The notes under the pieces: model-generated
Database searches by the model: none
The model's input: the letters and a program-made list of their open reading frames with translations, nothing else
What the model was told of the DNA's origin: nothing
Part shown: piece by piece, positions 8,453 through 17,051 of the stretch
Position numbering within the stretch: position 1 is the first letter of the stretch
Layout of the letters: each line of letters opens with the position of its first letter
Translations under genes and position numbers: made by a program
Assembly: GCA_050008495.1 (NCBI GenBank)
Contig: JBEKMN010000002.1
Span: 88,291-152,290 of the forward strand
Reading direction: 5' to 3'
DNA from: CAVROP01 sp050008495
GTDB lineage: Bacteria > Acidobacteriota > Terriglobia > UBA7540
DNA: 64,000 nucleotides

Positions 8453-9652
8453 CTGACGCATTTCGTACCTCTGCTGGGCATCGCGACGATTCTGCTCGTC
8501 GCATTCCTGCTATCGAAGAAGCGGAGCGCGATAAGCTGGCGGATTGTGGCCTGGGGCCTGGGGCTGCAGATCCTGGTGGCGCTTTTTGTTCTTCGCACGC
8601 ATGCAGGGTACTGGCTGCTGGAAAAAGTCTCGGGTGGATTCGTCACGCTGCTGAATTACTCGTTTGCCGGCTCGTCTTTTGTCTTTGGCCCGCTGGGTGA
8701 GAAGGCAGGGCCGTTCGGAGTTGTGTTTGCTTTCCAGGCCCTGCCCATGATCATCTTCATCGCCTCCCTCTCATCGATCCTCTATTACCTCCGCGTGCTT
8801 CCGATGTTGGTTTTCCTGGCGGGAAAACTGATGTTCAAACTCATGGGAACGAGCGGGGCGGAGTCGCTGGAAGTGGCGGCGAGCATCGTGATGGGGCAGA
8901 CGGAGGCGCCGCTGGTGATCCGGCCCTATCTCGATGAGCTGACCGATTCCGAACTCATGACAATCATGACCGCCGGCATGGCGCACATAGCCGGCTCGGT
9001 GTTCGGGGCGTATGTGCTGTTTGGTGCGGAAGCCCGCCATTTGTTGACGGCGGTGGTCATGACGGCGCCGGGGACGATTCTGATTTCCAAGATGCTGGTT
9101 CCTGAACTGGGAACTCCCAAGACAGCGGGAAAGATTGAGATGGCAGCCGGAGAAAAATCTGCCAACATCCTCGATGCCGCGTCGCGCGGCGTAACGGACG
9201 GGCTGTATCTTGCCCTGAACGTGGCGGCCATGCTGATCGCTTTCATCGCTCTTGTGTATCTGGCCAACGGCATCCTCGGTCTCGCTCATACCAGTCTCCA
9301 GAGTTTGTTTGGGTCGCTGCTGGCGCCCGTGGCATGGGTCATCGGCGTGCCCTGGCGGGATGCCAGAGTCGTGGGCAACCTGCTGGGAACGAAACTGGTA
9401 TTAAACGAGTTTGTGGCGTTCTCCATGCTCGGCCCGCTGAAAGGGCACATCGCGGAGCGATCGTTCACCATCGCCACCTACGCGTTGTGCGGCTTTGCGA
9501 ACTTCTCCTCCATCGGCATCCAGATCGGAGGCATTGGCGCCCTGGCTCCGTCGCGCAAGCAGGACTTGGCGAGATTGGGTTTTCGCGCCGTCCTCGCAGG
9601 AACGATGGCGAACTACCTCGCGGCTGCTATCGCAGGCCTCCTCTTGACGTGA
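8450..9652 (+). CDS. nupC: Concentrative nucleoside transporter NupC
   Basis: An inner-membrane CNT-family symporter of 400 aa that takes up nucleosides. Typical segments are FVFGPLGEK, QALPMIIFIASLSSILYYL, GQTEAPLVIRPYL, MTIMTAGMAHIAGSVFGAYV, GTKLVLNEFVAF and CGFANFSSIGIQIGGIGALAP. It is followed by purine nucleoside phosphorylase and cytidine deaminase genes, consistent with nucleoside scavenging. Confidence 0.93.
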   Translation: MLTHFVPLLGIATILLVAFLLSKKRSAISWRIVAWGLGLQILVALFVLRTHAGYWLLEKVSGGFVTLLNYSFAGSSFVFGPLGEKAGPFGVVFAFQALPMIIFIASLSSILYYLRVLPMLVFLAGKLMFKLMGTSGAESLEVAASIVMGQTEAPLVIRPYLDELTDSELMTIMTAGMAHIAGSVFGAYVLFGAEARHLLTAVVMTAPGTILISKMLVPELGTPKTAGKIEMAAGEKSANILDAASRGVTDGLYLALNVAAMLIAFIALVYLANGILGLAHTSLQSLFGSLLAPVAWVIGVPWRDARVVGNLLGTKLVLNEFVAFSMLGPLKGHIAERSFTIATYALCGFANFSSIGIQIGGIGALAPSRKQDLARLGFRAVLAGTMANYLAAAIAGLLLT

Positions 9653-9660
9653 GTCGTGGA

Positions 9661-9743
9661 GTAGGGGCGATTCGCGGCATCGATTCGCAGCCTAGGGGCG
9701 GCCCTCGTGACCGCCCTCGGGCAACCACAAGGGTTGCCCCTAC
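9661..9743. repeat. REP-like palindromes (GTAGGGG family)
   Basis: The segment contains GTAGGGGCGATTCGC, a GGGCGG...CCGCCC pair and the same CAACCACAAGGGTTGCCCCTAC ending as at 3552-3574. It fills the gap between nupC and punA. Confidence 0.65.
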
Positions 9744-9750
9744 AACTAAT

Positions 9751-10587
9751 ATGACACCTGAGAAGACTCCAGGATATTCCGAAGCGTTGCGAGCCGTGAG
9801 ATTCCTCGCCGCGCGCTGGCCTGCGGTCCCACGCGTCGGAATCGTGCTCGGCTCAGGCTTAGGCGGGGCTTTGCCGGAACTGCGCGGGGCACGAAGGTTT
9901 AAGTGGTCTTCAATTCCGGGTTTCCCACAACCCTCAGTCGCAGGCCACAGCGGCGGGTTGCATCTCGGGGTCTGTCGTGACGTGCCGGTGGCGGTACTGG
10001 CTGGCCGCGTTCACCTCTACGAAGGTTACGAGCCCGGCGAGGTGGTTTTCCCGGTCCGAGTATTGGCGTTAGCTGGGATTCGCTGCCTCATCACCACCTG
10101 CGCCGCGGGCGGCATTGCGCCACGCGCTACGCCGGGAAGTTTCATGGTCTTTTCCGACCATCTCAACCTCCAAGGGGCTAACCCGCTGGCAGGCTCTCAC
10201 GACCCACGCTGGGGAGAGAGATTTGTGGACATGAGTGAGGCGTACGATTCGCGGTTGCGTCGGGAGGTGCTCAAAGTGGCCCGTGGACTGGGGCTGAAGT
10301 GCTTCGAGGGCGTCTACGCAGCGCTGTTGGGTCCCAGCTATGAGACGCCGGCGGAGATCCGAGTCTTGAGAGCGCTTGGTGCCAGTGCGGTGGGTATGTC
10401 CAGCGTGCCGGAGGTTATCGCCATGCGGCAAATGGGAGTGCGCGTGCTCTCCGTGGCCACAATCACCAACCGCGCCGCCGGGTTGAGCCGAAAACCCCTG
10501 AGCCATCAAGAAGTAATCATGACCGGCCAGGCTGCAGGGCGGAATTTGGCGCGCCTTATCGGCGCATCCCTGCCGGAATTGCGGTAG
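9751..10587 (+). CDS. punA: Purine nucleoside phosphorylase
   Basis: A trimeric-type PNP that cleaves inosine and guanosine with phosphate. The 278-aa product has the phosphate-binding GIVLGSGLGG, HSGGLHLG, AGRVHLYEGY, FSDHLNLQGANPL, YAALLGPSYETPAEIR and the base-binding ATITNRAAG near the C-terminus. ATG 9751 is chosen because the long upstream extension is out-of-frame nupC. It works with nupC upstream and cdd downstream. Confidence 0.93.
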   Translation: MTPEKTPGYSEALRAVRFLAARWPAVPRVGIVLGSGLGGALPELRGARRFKWSSIPGFPQPSVAGHSGGLHLGVCRDVPVAVLAGRVHLYEGYEPGEVVFPVRVLALAGIRCLITTCAAGGIAPRATPGSFMVFSDHLNLQGANPLAGSHDPRWGERFVDMSEAYDSRLRREVLKVARGLGLKCFEGVYAALLGPSYETPAEIRVLRALGASAVGMSSVPEVIAMRQMGVRVLSVATITNRAAGLSRKPLSHQEVIMTGQAAGRNLARLIGASLPELR

Positions 10588-10604
10588 TGGCTCAGTTTCC
10601 TGTG

Positions 10605-10770
10605 GCACGGGCATTCCTTCGCTGCGCTCAGGACAGGCTCTGCCCGTGCAGGGTCACGGCCAAGTGAAGGTGTGAAGAAAACGCGTTGTCATGCTGAGCG
10701 AAGCGAAGCATCTGCATTTAGCTGCTTGAAAACAAACAACTGCAGATTCCTCGCTTCGGTCGGAATGACA
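10605..10770. repeat. Intergenic inverted repeats between punA and cdd
   Basis: GCACGGGCA and TGCCCGTGC flank a short segment (about 10605-10650). A second inverted pair of the TGTCATGCTGAGCG type spans 10687-10770. No gene is seen in the 271-bp gap. Confidence 0.65.
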
Positions 10771-10858
10771 CGGCTGGTCGATTTTTTCACACCTTCAGAC
10801 GGCCGTGCCGCTTCAAAGCGAGCCACTACTGGCCGCGGGATGAGAAGGTGAATAACCG

Positions 10859-11248
10859 ATGACGTCGGAAGAACTTCTCCAGCACGCGATGCAGGCCAGA
10901 GAAAACGCCGTTGCAACCTTCTCCCGGTTCAAAGTCGGCGCCGCGCTTCTCACTGCGGAGGGCAGAGTTTATACGGGTTGCAACATCGAGAACGCCACCT
11001 ACGGGCTGACAGTTTGCGCAGAGCGGGTAGCGTTGTGGAAGGCTCTCTCTGAAGGCGAGCGGTGCTTCGCTCGAATTGCGGTAGCCTCGGGGGGAGAACG
11101 GCCGGCAGCGCCTTGCGGAGCCTGCCGGCAACTGCTTTGGGAGTTCTGCGGTGATCTTGAGGTCGTCTTAGGTAATGCCGCAGGCGTGAAGGAATTACAC
11201 CATCTCGCCGAACTCTTTCCGCGGCCTTTCGATCAGCGCTCGCTCTAA
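10859..11248 (+). CDS. cdd: Cytidine deaminase
   Basis: A homotetrameric-type cytidine deaminase of 129 aa that converts cytidine to uridine. Zinc and catalytic residues are visible: C53-A-E55 (TVCAERVALW) and P85-C86-G-A-C89 (APCGACRQLLWEF). The substrate motif GCNIENATYGLT is present. It completes a nucleoside salvage group with nupC and punA. Confidence 0.95.
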   Translation: MTSEELLQHAMQARENAVATFSRFKVGAALLTAEGRVYTGCNIENATYGLTVCAERVALWKALSEGERCFARIAVASGGERPAAPCGACRQLLWEFCGDLEVVLGNAAGVKELHHLAELFPRPFDQRSL

Positions 11249-11250
11249 TT

Positions 11251-12102
11251 CTAGAATTTGCTGCTCTGGAATTTCGGCTTTCTGAGTTCTTCTTTTCGCC
11301 GGACGATCTTCTCGGCGCTGTGACGGATGACATCGGCGACGTTGTGGTTGAATGCCAACTTCTTCAGATCGAATTCGTTGACGCGAGGGAGCAAGTGTAA
11401 ACCTACATCAATAGGGGTTCGAGGATTGTTGACCAGCGCCTTCACAATCACGTAGAGCTTCATGAATCTGCGGTTCAGAGTAATGACCCGCAAGGCGTCC
11501 TCGCAGACATCTTTCATGGAGGCATATTTCTCGACTTCGTCCTCGGTGAGTTTGGGCGATTGCATCACGGCGCGGGCCACCAGTTTGTTGCTGTCCCGGA
11601 TCAGGAGCATTCGCTCTTCCTTAGTACCGGTCAAAGCGGACTTGACCTTTTGCACTACCGACATGCGTTGGGTTCTCTGAATCGCCGTGGTGGGCTTCTG
11701 CTTTTGCGGCTCAGGGCTTGAGTCCCCAGCCGCATCTTCTAAGGGAGCGGGAGTGGGAGTGGGAGGTTCGGAAACGTCGCCGGATCGGGCCTCGTCGATG
11801 AGGGAGAGAGCGCCTTCCAGCCAGCCACGAACGTGGTCGGTCAAGTTGGGGTTTTGAAGGAGAACCTCTCCCAACTCTTCGCGGTGGGGCGCGAGGGTGG
11901 CGGCAACAAACTCCAGGACGGTGACCGGAGTGGAAGGGTCCCGGAGCACTTGCTGAAGCTCCGCGGGGGGCCAGCATTGCAGGGTCTGGAGGGCGGTAAC
12001 CTGTTCCTCGACCTCGCCTTCGGAAGCAAGCAATACCAGGACTTCGATCTTTTCCTGCAAAGAAACAGGCAGTTCACCTCGGCACGCCTTGCGGCGCACC
12101 AC
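11251..12102 (-). CDS. Conserved hypothetical protein
   Basis: A soluble protein of 283 aa with no membrane segment. An N-terminal helical part (about 1-105) resembles HEAT-like repeats. A Pro/Glu-rich linker (about 107-140) follows, then a basic conserved C-terminal part with GTKEERMLLIRDSNKLVARAV and ALVNNPRTPIDVGLHLLPR. I do not recognise the function. The listed start is GTG 12102, but the frame is open to about 12150 and that part (LVETIRAGTVPEVVRRK) looks coding, so a rare start (ATT) further upstream is possible. It may be co-transcribed with the rodZ-like gene 58 bp upstream. Confidence 0.65.
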   Translation of the reverse strand: MVRRKACRGELPVSLQEKIEVLVLLASEGEVEEQVTALQTLQCWPPAELQQVLRDPSTPVTVLEFVAATLAPHREELGEVLLQNPNLTDHVRGWLEGALSLIDEARSGDVSEPPTPTPAPLEDAAGDSSPEPQKQKPTTAIQRTQRMSVVQKVKSALTGTKEERMLLIRDSNKLVARAVMQSPKLTEDEVEKYASMKDVCEDALRVITLNRRFMKLYVIVKALVNNPRTPIDVGLHLLPRVNEFDLKKLAFNHNVADVIRHSAEKIVRRKEELRKPKFQSSKF

Positions 12103-12160
12103 TTCCGGTACAGTGCCGGCCCGAATTGTCTCGACTAGTCGCTCGGAAATAGACTATCTC

Positions 12161-13123
12161 TCAGGGCTGGGTTTTTTTCACGTCCTCGCGAGTCAAATGA
12201 ACGGACTTCACCTCGCCTCGCCGCCCCAGGGGTTTCAGAGTTTCGCCATTCAGAGTCAACACGATGCCCGAAGCATTTCCCAGCGTGACATCGAAGGTGT
12301 CGTGAGCTTTCAGGTTTTCGACCTCGTTGGGGTTCAATACCTTCTGTAGAACCGTCTTGCCGTCAGCATCCACGGCTACCCAGGAGCGTTCCGTCGCGGT
12401 CACTTGCAGGGCCAAGTCGGAAAGGCTCGGAACCGCGGGAGGAGTCTGCGAGGCGGCGCTCTGACCTGCCGGCTTTGCTTTTGCTCCAGGGGAGGAAGGA
12501 GCGCCCTGTGGCGTGGCAGGCGCAGTTGCGCTGCCGGGTGAAGCGGTGGAGGCCGTCTGTGCCGGGTTGTTTTCAGGCGGGGTGGAGGCAGGGGGTTGGA
12601 CCGCCGGCACATTAGCAGGTGGGTTTGTGCCGGTTGAAGGGTTTGCGGCCGGATTGGTCGTTGTAGCCGCAGGGGTGCTCGGCGGAACGACGATGGGTGC
12701 GCTGACACGCAGCTCCCGGACGCGGCGCGAATGGCGGAACAGGGCATACCCGCCTGCCAGCAGCACCGCGGCTACTGCAAGTCCGATCACCCGCGTCCGC
12801 AAAGCCGCGCCGTTCTGGTGCGCCCGGTTCGCCGCAATGCGATGGATGTCGACTTCCGGCCTTTGCCTGCCGGCAAGCTGGCAATCCGTCAGCACGCGCT
12901 CTTCGTCCAAGCCCAAAAATCGCGCGTAGGTCCGCACGAAACTGCGAGTAAAGATTCCCCCCGGAAGTTTTGAGAGTTCCTCGCCTTCAATAGCTTCCAG
13001 AAAGCGAATGCTAATCCGTGTGGCGGCGGATATTTCCTCCAGAGTCACGCCGCGCATTTCGCGCTCCCGGCGTAAGTAATCGCCGAATCCCGTTAACTGT
13101 GGTTCTTCGCTACGCGTCACCAA
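12161..13123 (-). CDS. rodZ: RodZ-like protein: HTH domain, one TM, DUF4115
   Basis: A membrane protein of 320 aa that in other bacteria links MreB to the cell-shape machinery. Residues about 10-80 are a Cro/XRE-like HTH (FGDYLRREREMRGVTLEEIS, ISIRFLEAIE, PGGIFTRSFVRTYARFLGLD). A transmembrane segment is at about 111-129. A long Pro/Ala/Thr-rich periplasmic linker runs to about 235, followed by a DUF4115-type domain (RSWVAVDADGKTVLQKVL, FDVTLGNASGIVLTLNG). MreB is not in the window. Confidence 0.82.
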   Translation of the reverse strand: MVTRSEEPQLTGFGDYLRREREMRGVTLEEISAATRISIRFLEAIEGEELSKLPGGIFTRSFVRTYARFLGLDEERVLTDCQLAGRQRPEVDIHRIAANRAHQNGAALRTRVIGLAVAAVLLAGGYALFRHSRRVRELRVSAPIVVPPSTPAATTTNPAANPSTGTNPPANVPAVQPPASTPPENNPAQTASTASPGSATAPATPQGAPSSPGAKAKPAGQSAASQTPPAVPSLSDLALQVTATERSWVAVDADGKTVLQKVLNPNEVENLKAHDTFDVTLGNASGIVLTLNGETLKPLGRRGEVKSVHLTREDVKKTQP

Positions 13124-13225
13124 GGTATCACCACGCTTATCTTATTTACCTGCCTCAGGGGTGTCAATTGATTTGCTTTGCTTGCTCCTTGGCGCCCCCA
13201 ACCGTACTTGGGTACCATTGAGGTT

Positions 13226-14392
13226 ATGGCAGGAAATGTATATGCTAAGATTGGTGGGAGACATTATCGGGACTTCCCTGGGATAAGTATGGACATACAG
13301 GAAGAGGTCATCGAACTTCGGCAGCAAGTCCAGCGCCTCTCCCTCTTCCATGAGGTTGGGAAAGCCCTCTTTTCAACCCTCGACCTCCAAAAAATCCTCC
13401 AGACGGTTATGGAGAAGATCAGTGACCTCTTACAACCGGACACCTGGTCACTTTTGATGGTGGACGAGAAGGCTCGCGAACTGTATTTCGAAATCGCCAT
13501 GGGACAGGGCGCGGAGAAGCTTAAGGACGTTCGCCTTAAGTTGGGAGAAGGCATCGCCGGCTGGGTGGCTGAACACGGGGAACCTGTCCTGGTGGAAGAC
13601 GCTCAGACCGACCCGCGATTCAGGTCCCGGAGCGACGAGTTCCCGCAGCCGGATACTCATTCGGTGGTTTGCGTTCCCATTAAAGGCCGCGAACCGGTCC
13701 AGGGTGTTATCGAACTGGCAAACTGCTTCGGTAAGCAGAGCTTTTCGCAAGAGCACATCCCCACTCTCAAGAGCCTTGCTGACTATGCGGCGATCGCTCT
13801 CGAAAACGCTCGGTACGTGCAGCGCATGCATGAACTCACGATTATGGATGACTGCACGGCCCTCTTTAACGCGCGGCACCTCAATTTCGTTCTGGATGCA
13901 GAAATTTATCGTTCCACCCGGTACGGCTATCAGTTTTCTGTAATCTTCTTCGATCTCGATCACTTCAAAGACGTCAACGACCTGCACGGCCACCTCGTGG
14001 GATCGAGGCTGCTGTGGAGAATCGGCGACCTCCTCAAAAGCAACCTGCGCTTGATTGATTACGCGTTTCGATATGGGGGCGACGAATTCGTCGTGATCCT
14101 GCCCCAGACCTCGAAAGAGAATGCCCTGACCGTCGTGCGGCGGCTCAAAGACCTGCTGAATTCAAAAGTCTTCTTCCATTCGGAAAACCTGAGCATCAAG
14201 GTCACCGCCAGCTTCGGCATTGCGACGTTCCCTATCGACGGCCGCACTCACCGGGAGATTCTGCGCCTCGCCGACGAGGCCATGTACCTCGTTAAGAGAA
14301 CCACACGCAACAACATCGCCTTGGCAGGCGAAGGCGTCATGCCTCCTGACCCCTTCCTCGAAGAGCACACCGAAGCCAACACGAACCTGTGA
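13226..14392 (+). CDS. GAF-GGDEF diguanylate cyclase
   Basis: A cytoplasmic sensor of about 388 aa that would make c-di-GMP. After a short coiled coil (VIELRQQVQRLS) comes a GAF domain (about 35-190), then a GGDEF domain (about 215-375). The active-site motif is intact in YGGDEFVVIL, and an RxxD inhibitory site lies just before it (RLIDYAFRYGG), implying product feedback. The start is ATG 13226 or, more conservatively, ATG 13289 (MDIQEEV). Confidence 0.88.
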   Translation: MAGNVYAKIGGRHYRDFPGISMDIQEEVIELRQQVQRLSLFHEVGKALFSTLDLQKILQTVMEKISDLLQPDTWSLLMVDEKARELYFEIAMGQGAEKLKDVRLKLGEGIAGWVAEHGEPVLVEDAQTDPRFRSRSDEFPQPDTHSVVCVPIKGREPVQGVIELANCFGKQSFSQEHIPTLKSLADYAAIALENARYVQRMHELTIMDDCTALFNARHLNFVLDAEIYRSTRYGYQFSVIFFDLDHFKDVNDLHGHLVGSRLLWRIGDLLKSNLRLIDYAFRYGGDEFVVILPQTSKENALTVVRRLKDLLNSKVFFHSENLSIKVTASFGIATFPIDGRTHREILRLADEAMYLVKRTTRNNIALAGEGVMPPDPFLEEHTEANTNL

Positions 14393-14394
14393 AG

Positions 14395-14506
14395 TAGCAC
14401 AGCCACTCTTGGCTGTGCAGGGCACGACACAGGCAAGAGTGCCTGTGCTACGCCGGCTGGCGCAGACCTCCGCCGTTTGAGGTCTGCGATGTCCCGAAGG
14501 CACACG
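14395..14506. repeat. REP-like elements: AGCACAG pair and REP copy R1
   Basis: GTAGCACAGCCACTCTTGGC and its near mirror GGCAAGAGTGCCTGTGCTAC span 14395-14451. REP copy R1 (14453-14506) follows, with stem CGCAGACCTC / GAGGTCTGCG and tail GTCCCGAAGG. Further copies of the R type are at 16331, 16419, 18609 and 48089. Confidence 0.75.
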
Positions 14507-14594
14507 GAAGATTTCACCGACCGCAACAGTTTCTTTCGCTTTGGGCGCGAGCCGAAAGGCTTCGATATTCTTCCGGCTATTCCTCAGATTTCGA

Positions 14595-14600
14595 TATAAT
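14595..14600 (+). promoter_or_regulatory. Possible -10 box upstream of DUF433 gene
   Basis: A perfect TATAAT lies 52 bp before the start of the DUF433 gene. The -35 region is weak (TTCCGG, spacing about 17). Confidence 0.35.
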
Positions 14601-14652
14601 GGCAGCAATGGAGCCTTGGGAGCGGCGGAAGGTTCCGGGAGGATAGCAAGAC

Positions 14653-14895
14653 ATGGCCAAGGCCCTCGGGCGTTTCATCGTCATTGATCCCCGCGTGTGT
14701 CACGGTCAGCCGACCTTTCGGGGCACGCGGATTCTGGTGGCCGACGTGCTCGATCAGGTGTCGACCGGTATGGTCTGGGAGGCCATCATCGAAAACTGGC
14801 GCGGCGCGGTAAGCCGAGAGGCCATTGCGGAGTCCGTCCGCCTGGCGCGCGAGGTCCTCATGGACCATTCCGAAGAGCTCGTCGCGGTCACGTAA
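14653..14895 (+). CDS. DUF433 protein, probable antitoxin
   Basis: A protein of 80 aa with the DUF433 pattern: FIVIDPRVCHGQPTFRGTRI, VADVLDQVSTG and a helical C-terminus. DUF433 proteins are predicted HTH-like antitoxins, commonly paired with DUF5615 PIN-like proteins. That partner follows directly, overlapping by one base (TAATG). A second pair of the same type is at 29645-30306 on the minus strand. Confidence 0.85.
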   Translation: MAKALGRFIVIDPRVCHGQPTFRGTRILVADVLDQVSTGMVWEAIIENWRGAVSREAIAESVRLAREVLMDHSEELVAVT

Positions 14896-15278
14896 TGACC
14901 ATTCTCGACGAGAACATACCCGAGGATCAGCGGCAGCTTTTGCGAAGCTGGCGTGTCCCGGCGCGCCAGATCGGATTTGAAGTTGGGCGTCCGGGCATGA
15001 AAGACGACGAAATCATTCCGCTTTTGCATCGGTTGGAGAAGTCCACCTTCTTTACCCGCGACCTGGGGTTTTACCGTTCCCACCTTCGCCACTCCCGATA
15101 CGGCCTGGTTTGTCTGGCTGTGGGCCAGCATGAGGCGGCGAGCTTCATCCGCCGTTTCCTTCGTCATGCTGAATTCCATACGCAGACGCGGAGGTCCGGA
15201 AAGGTGGTTCGAGTGAACCCGAGCGCCATCGCTTTTTGGCGACTCCACGGCAACGAGGAAGAACAAGTTGCATGGTGA
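14895..15278 (+). CDS. DUF5615 PIN-like protein, probable toxin
   Basis: A protein of 127 aa beginning MTILDENIPEDQRQLLRSW, with the acidic residues of a PIN-like nuclease fold (Asp4, Glu5; later KDDEIIPLL and TRDLGFYR). It is the usual partner of DUF433. Its start overlaps the DUF433 stop, so the two are translationally coupled. Nuclease activity is predicted for the family and not shown here. Confidence 0.8.
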   Translation: MTILDENIPEDQRQLLRSWRVPARQIGFEVGRPGMKDDEIIPLLHRLEKSTFFTRDLGFYRSHLRHSRYGLVCLAVGQHEAASFIRRFLRHAEFHTQTRRSGKVVRVNPSAIAFWRLHGNEEEQVAW

Positions 15279-15400
15279 AGTGATCTGACCGGTTTTTCGA
15301 TGGTCATTTCACGACACTGGTTCGCTACGGGCTGGTCCAAGGCTCTAGCCCTGCGGCCTTAAGGCGTTGCGGTTCAGCGGACCGCAGAGTTTCGCTCTGC

Positions 15401-15640
15401 GCCAGCCCCGTTGATTTTGACGCCGCATGGGAAAGGCGTGCAGAAACCGTGGTTGACCCGGCCACGGCATTGAAGGCGAATATCATATCCGCCGAAGACG
15501 TCATCGCCTCGAAACTCGCGTCAGGACGTGCCCGCGACCTTGCGGACGTTGAGGACATCCGCAAAGCGGCGGAGAGCCAAGGCCCGAAGCCCGCAAAGAC
15601 AAACCCTCCTGAACCTACCGGCGGAGGTCCTCGTCAGTGA
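15401..15640 (+). pseudogene. C-terminal remnant of a nucleotidyltransferase-like protein
   Basis: The readable segment is VDFDAAWERR, a short gap, then ANIISAEDVIASKLASGRARDLADVEDIRKA, which resembles the C-terminus of small nucleotidyltransferase or AbiEii-like proteins. Upstream, where the catalytic domain should be, lies palindromic repeat DNA (about 15340-15420) and no frame continues. It is read as a broken gene. Confidence 0.45.
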
Positions 15641-15688
15641 CACCTATGAAATGCGTAGGTGACAGCATTTTCTTTACTATTTCCTTCT

Positions 15689-16237
15689 TTAGCGCGGTGC
15701 CGGAGTCACGTTCGTCCAATCGTTGTCGTCTGTATCGTTCAGGTCTAGGAGAAGCGCCTCTCCAGGCCTCAGCAGAGGCGTGACAGCCTGAATAAATATC
15801 AGTCCATCTTCCCGCCATGCAAGGGCCACGACTTGGTATTGTTTGCCTGACGGCACGTGCTCGAATCGATAGCTTCCCCTCTGCTGCGTTCTTGCCACTG
15901 CCGTTCTCGTCAGGCGCGGAACGAGCTCCGCAGCGGAACCCAGGTACGCCGCCATCATCTGGCCCATCTCTGGTCCAACCGCTCCCAGTTGGCTGCGGCG
16001 CTCCCGCGCCTTGCGCTGAAGGGCCTGCAGAGGCCGGCTCTGTTCCAGGGTGAATAGATAAACGCGCAACGGCCCAACCGGCACGAGGTCGTGGCCGAAC
16101 TGCCTCATGATCCTCCCCTGGATAGAGCATTCGTCGGCTGGCGAGGCGTAGCCCACGTTGTGGGGACTTCCCCGGGTTGCAACGCACCAGATTAAGCAGA
16201 GTAAGATGATGACAGGTCGTCTAGCCGAAAGGTCCAT
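15689..16237 (-). CDS. Secreted hypothetical protein with regulatory-like fold
   Basis: A protein of 182 aa with an N-terminal signal peptide (PVIILLCLIWCVATRGS). The mature part has ECSIQGRIMRQ near the start and QRGSYRFEHVPSGKQYQVVAL later, the pattern of a carboxypeptidase-regulatory-like or transthyretin-like beta domain. It is probably periplasmic or surface-exposed. The partner and function are unknown. A competing longer frame on the same strand lacks any such pattern. Confidence 0.6.
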   Translation of the reverse strand: MDLSARRPVIILLCLIWCVATRGSPHNVGYASPADECSIQGRIMRQFGHDLVPVGPLRVYLFTLEQSRPLQALQRKARERRSQLGAVGPEMGQMMAAYLGSAAELVPRLTRTAVARTQQRGSYRFEHVPSGKQYQVVALAWREDGLIFIQAVTPLLRPGEALLLDLNDTDDNDWTNVTPAPR

Positions 16238-16330
16238 GTGGCTCCCTCCTCAGGGACAACAAGGCCTAACAGTGTTTGATTGGACAACTCTGCCTGCCCG
16301 GTAGTTATAAGCCGGACCAGGAGAGAAACG

Positions 16331-16487
16331 CCGGTTGGCGCAGACCTCCGTCCTTTGAGGTCTGCGATGCCCCGAAGGGGCACGCTTCTTACTCCGCCTC
16401 AATCCAGCCGGTCCATGCGCCGGCTGGCGCGGACCTCCGCCTTTTGAGGTCTGCGAAGTCCCGAAGGGACACGTTGCTTAGTCCGGC
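16331..16487. repeat. REP copies R2 and R3 in a tandem duplication
   Basis: Two copies of a REP with stem GCAGACCTCC...GAGGTCTGCG and tail CCCGAAGGGG/CACG (16331-16384 and 16419-16473). Between and after them the 20-bp string CAATCCAGCCGGTCCATGCG is repeated (from about 16400 and 16489). The second copy is the 3' end of the transposase remnant, so about 90 bp has been duplicated. Confidence 0.8.
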
Positions 16488-16739
16488 TCAATCCAGCCGG
16501 TCCATGCGCAGAACGGATGCGTCGTGAAGGAAGTAAAACCTCCAGCTTGACCACGGCCAATCCCCGGGCGAACTCACCATCCCCCGCTTCACCGGGTTGC
16601 TGTGCGTGTAGTTCAGTTTCTCCCGGACCTTCTCTTCACTGTACACATCGAAGGGGTGAAAGCGCCGGTTCCAAAGCCGGAAGTGGGACTCATCATGCAG
16701 GGGAAAAACGGTACCGGACCGTTTCCCCGTGGGCTCTTC
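16488..16739 (-). pseudogene. REP-associated tyrosine (Y1) transposase, C-terminal remnant
   Basis: Translation of the minus strand gives a clear end of a RAYT/Y1 transposase: HFRLWNRRFHPFDVYSEEKV, REKLNYTHSNPVKRGMV, then PGDWPWSSWRFYFL and a stop at 16488. NPVKRGxV followed by WPWSSW is a hallmark of the family. The N-terminal half with the HUH motif and catalytic Tyr is absent; the frame is cut by the TAG that also ends higA. REP copies lie directly downstream, and more occur elsewhere in the window, consistent with REPs once moved by this type of enzyme. Confidence 0.8.
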
Positions 16740-17036
16740 CTACGATGATAATCCGACGGTCAATTCCAGCCGCCTGAGCTTGATGCGTTCGGCGTGAACC
16801 TGTGCCAGGTCGTAGTGCGCCTGCTGCGTGAGCCAGCTTGCGGCGCTGCCGCCGAAAACCTTAGATAGCCTCACGGCCATTTCGGGAGAAATACCGCGCT
16901 TCCCGTTCACCAGTTCCGACAGGGTAGTGCGCGTGACTCCGAGCGCGGCGGCGGCAGCCGTAATCGTCAAACCCAAAGGTTCAATACACTGGCGCAACAC
17001 AAAGCCGCCAGGGTGGGGCGGACTCTTCATCGGCAT
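16740..17036 (-). CDS. higA: HigA-type antitoxin (XRE HTH)
   Basis: A protein of 98 aa starting with HPGGFVLRQCIEPLGLTIT, the HigA/VapI pattern, and an HTH (AAAALGVTRTTLSELVNGKRG). It neutralises and represses the HigB toxin gene just upstream (15-bp gap). The stop is shared in frame with the start of the transposase remnant, so the very C-terminus (ELTVGLSS) may have been altered by the junction. Confidence 0.9.
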   Translation of the reverse strand: MPMKSPPHPGGFVLRQCIEPLGLTITAAAAALGVTRTTLSELVNGKRGISPEMAVRLSKVFGGSAASWLTQQAHYDLAQVHAERIKLRRLELTVGLSS

Positions 17037-17051
17037 GGTTTCAGTCTCCTT

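Noticed and set aside
9334..9750. N-terminal extension of purine nucleoside phosphorylase
   Set aside because: It is out-of-frame nupC plus repeat DNA; the family start fits ATG 9751.
15615..16187. 190-aa frame on the minus strand overlapping the secreted hypothetical gene
   Set aside because: It lacks a signal peptide and any beta-domain pattern, while the overlapping frame has both.
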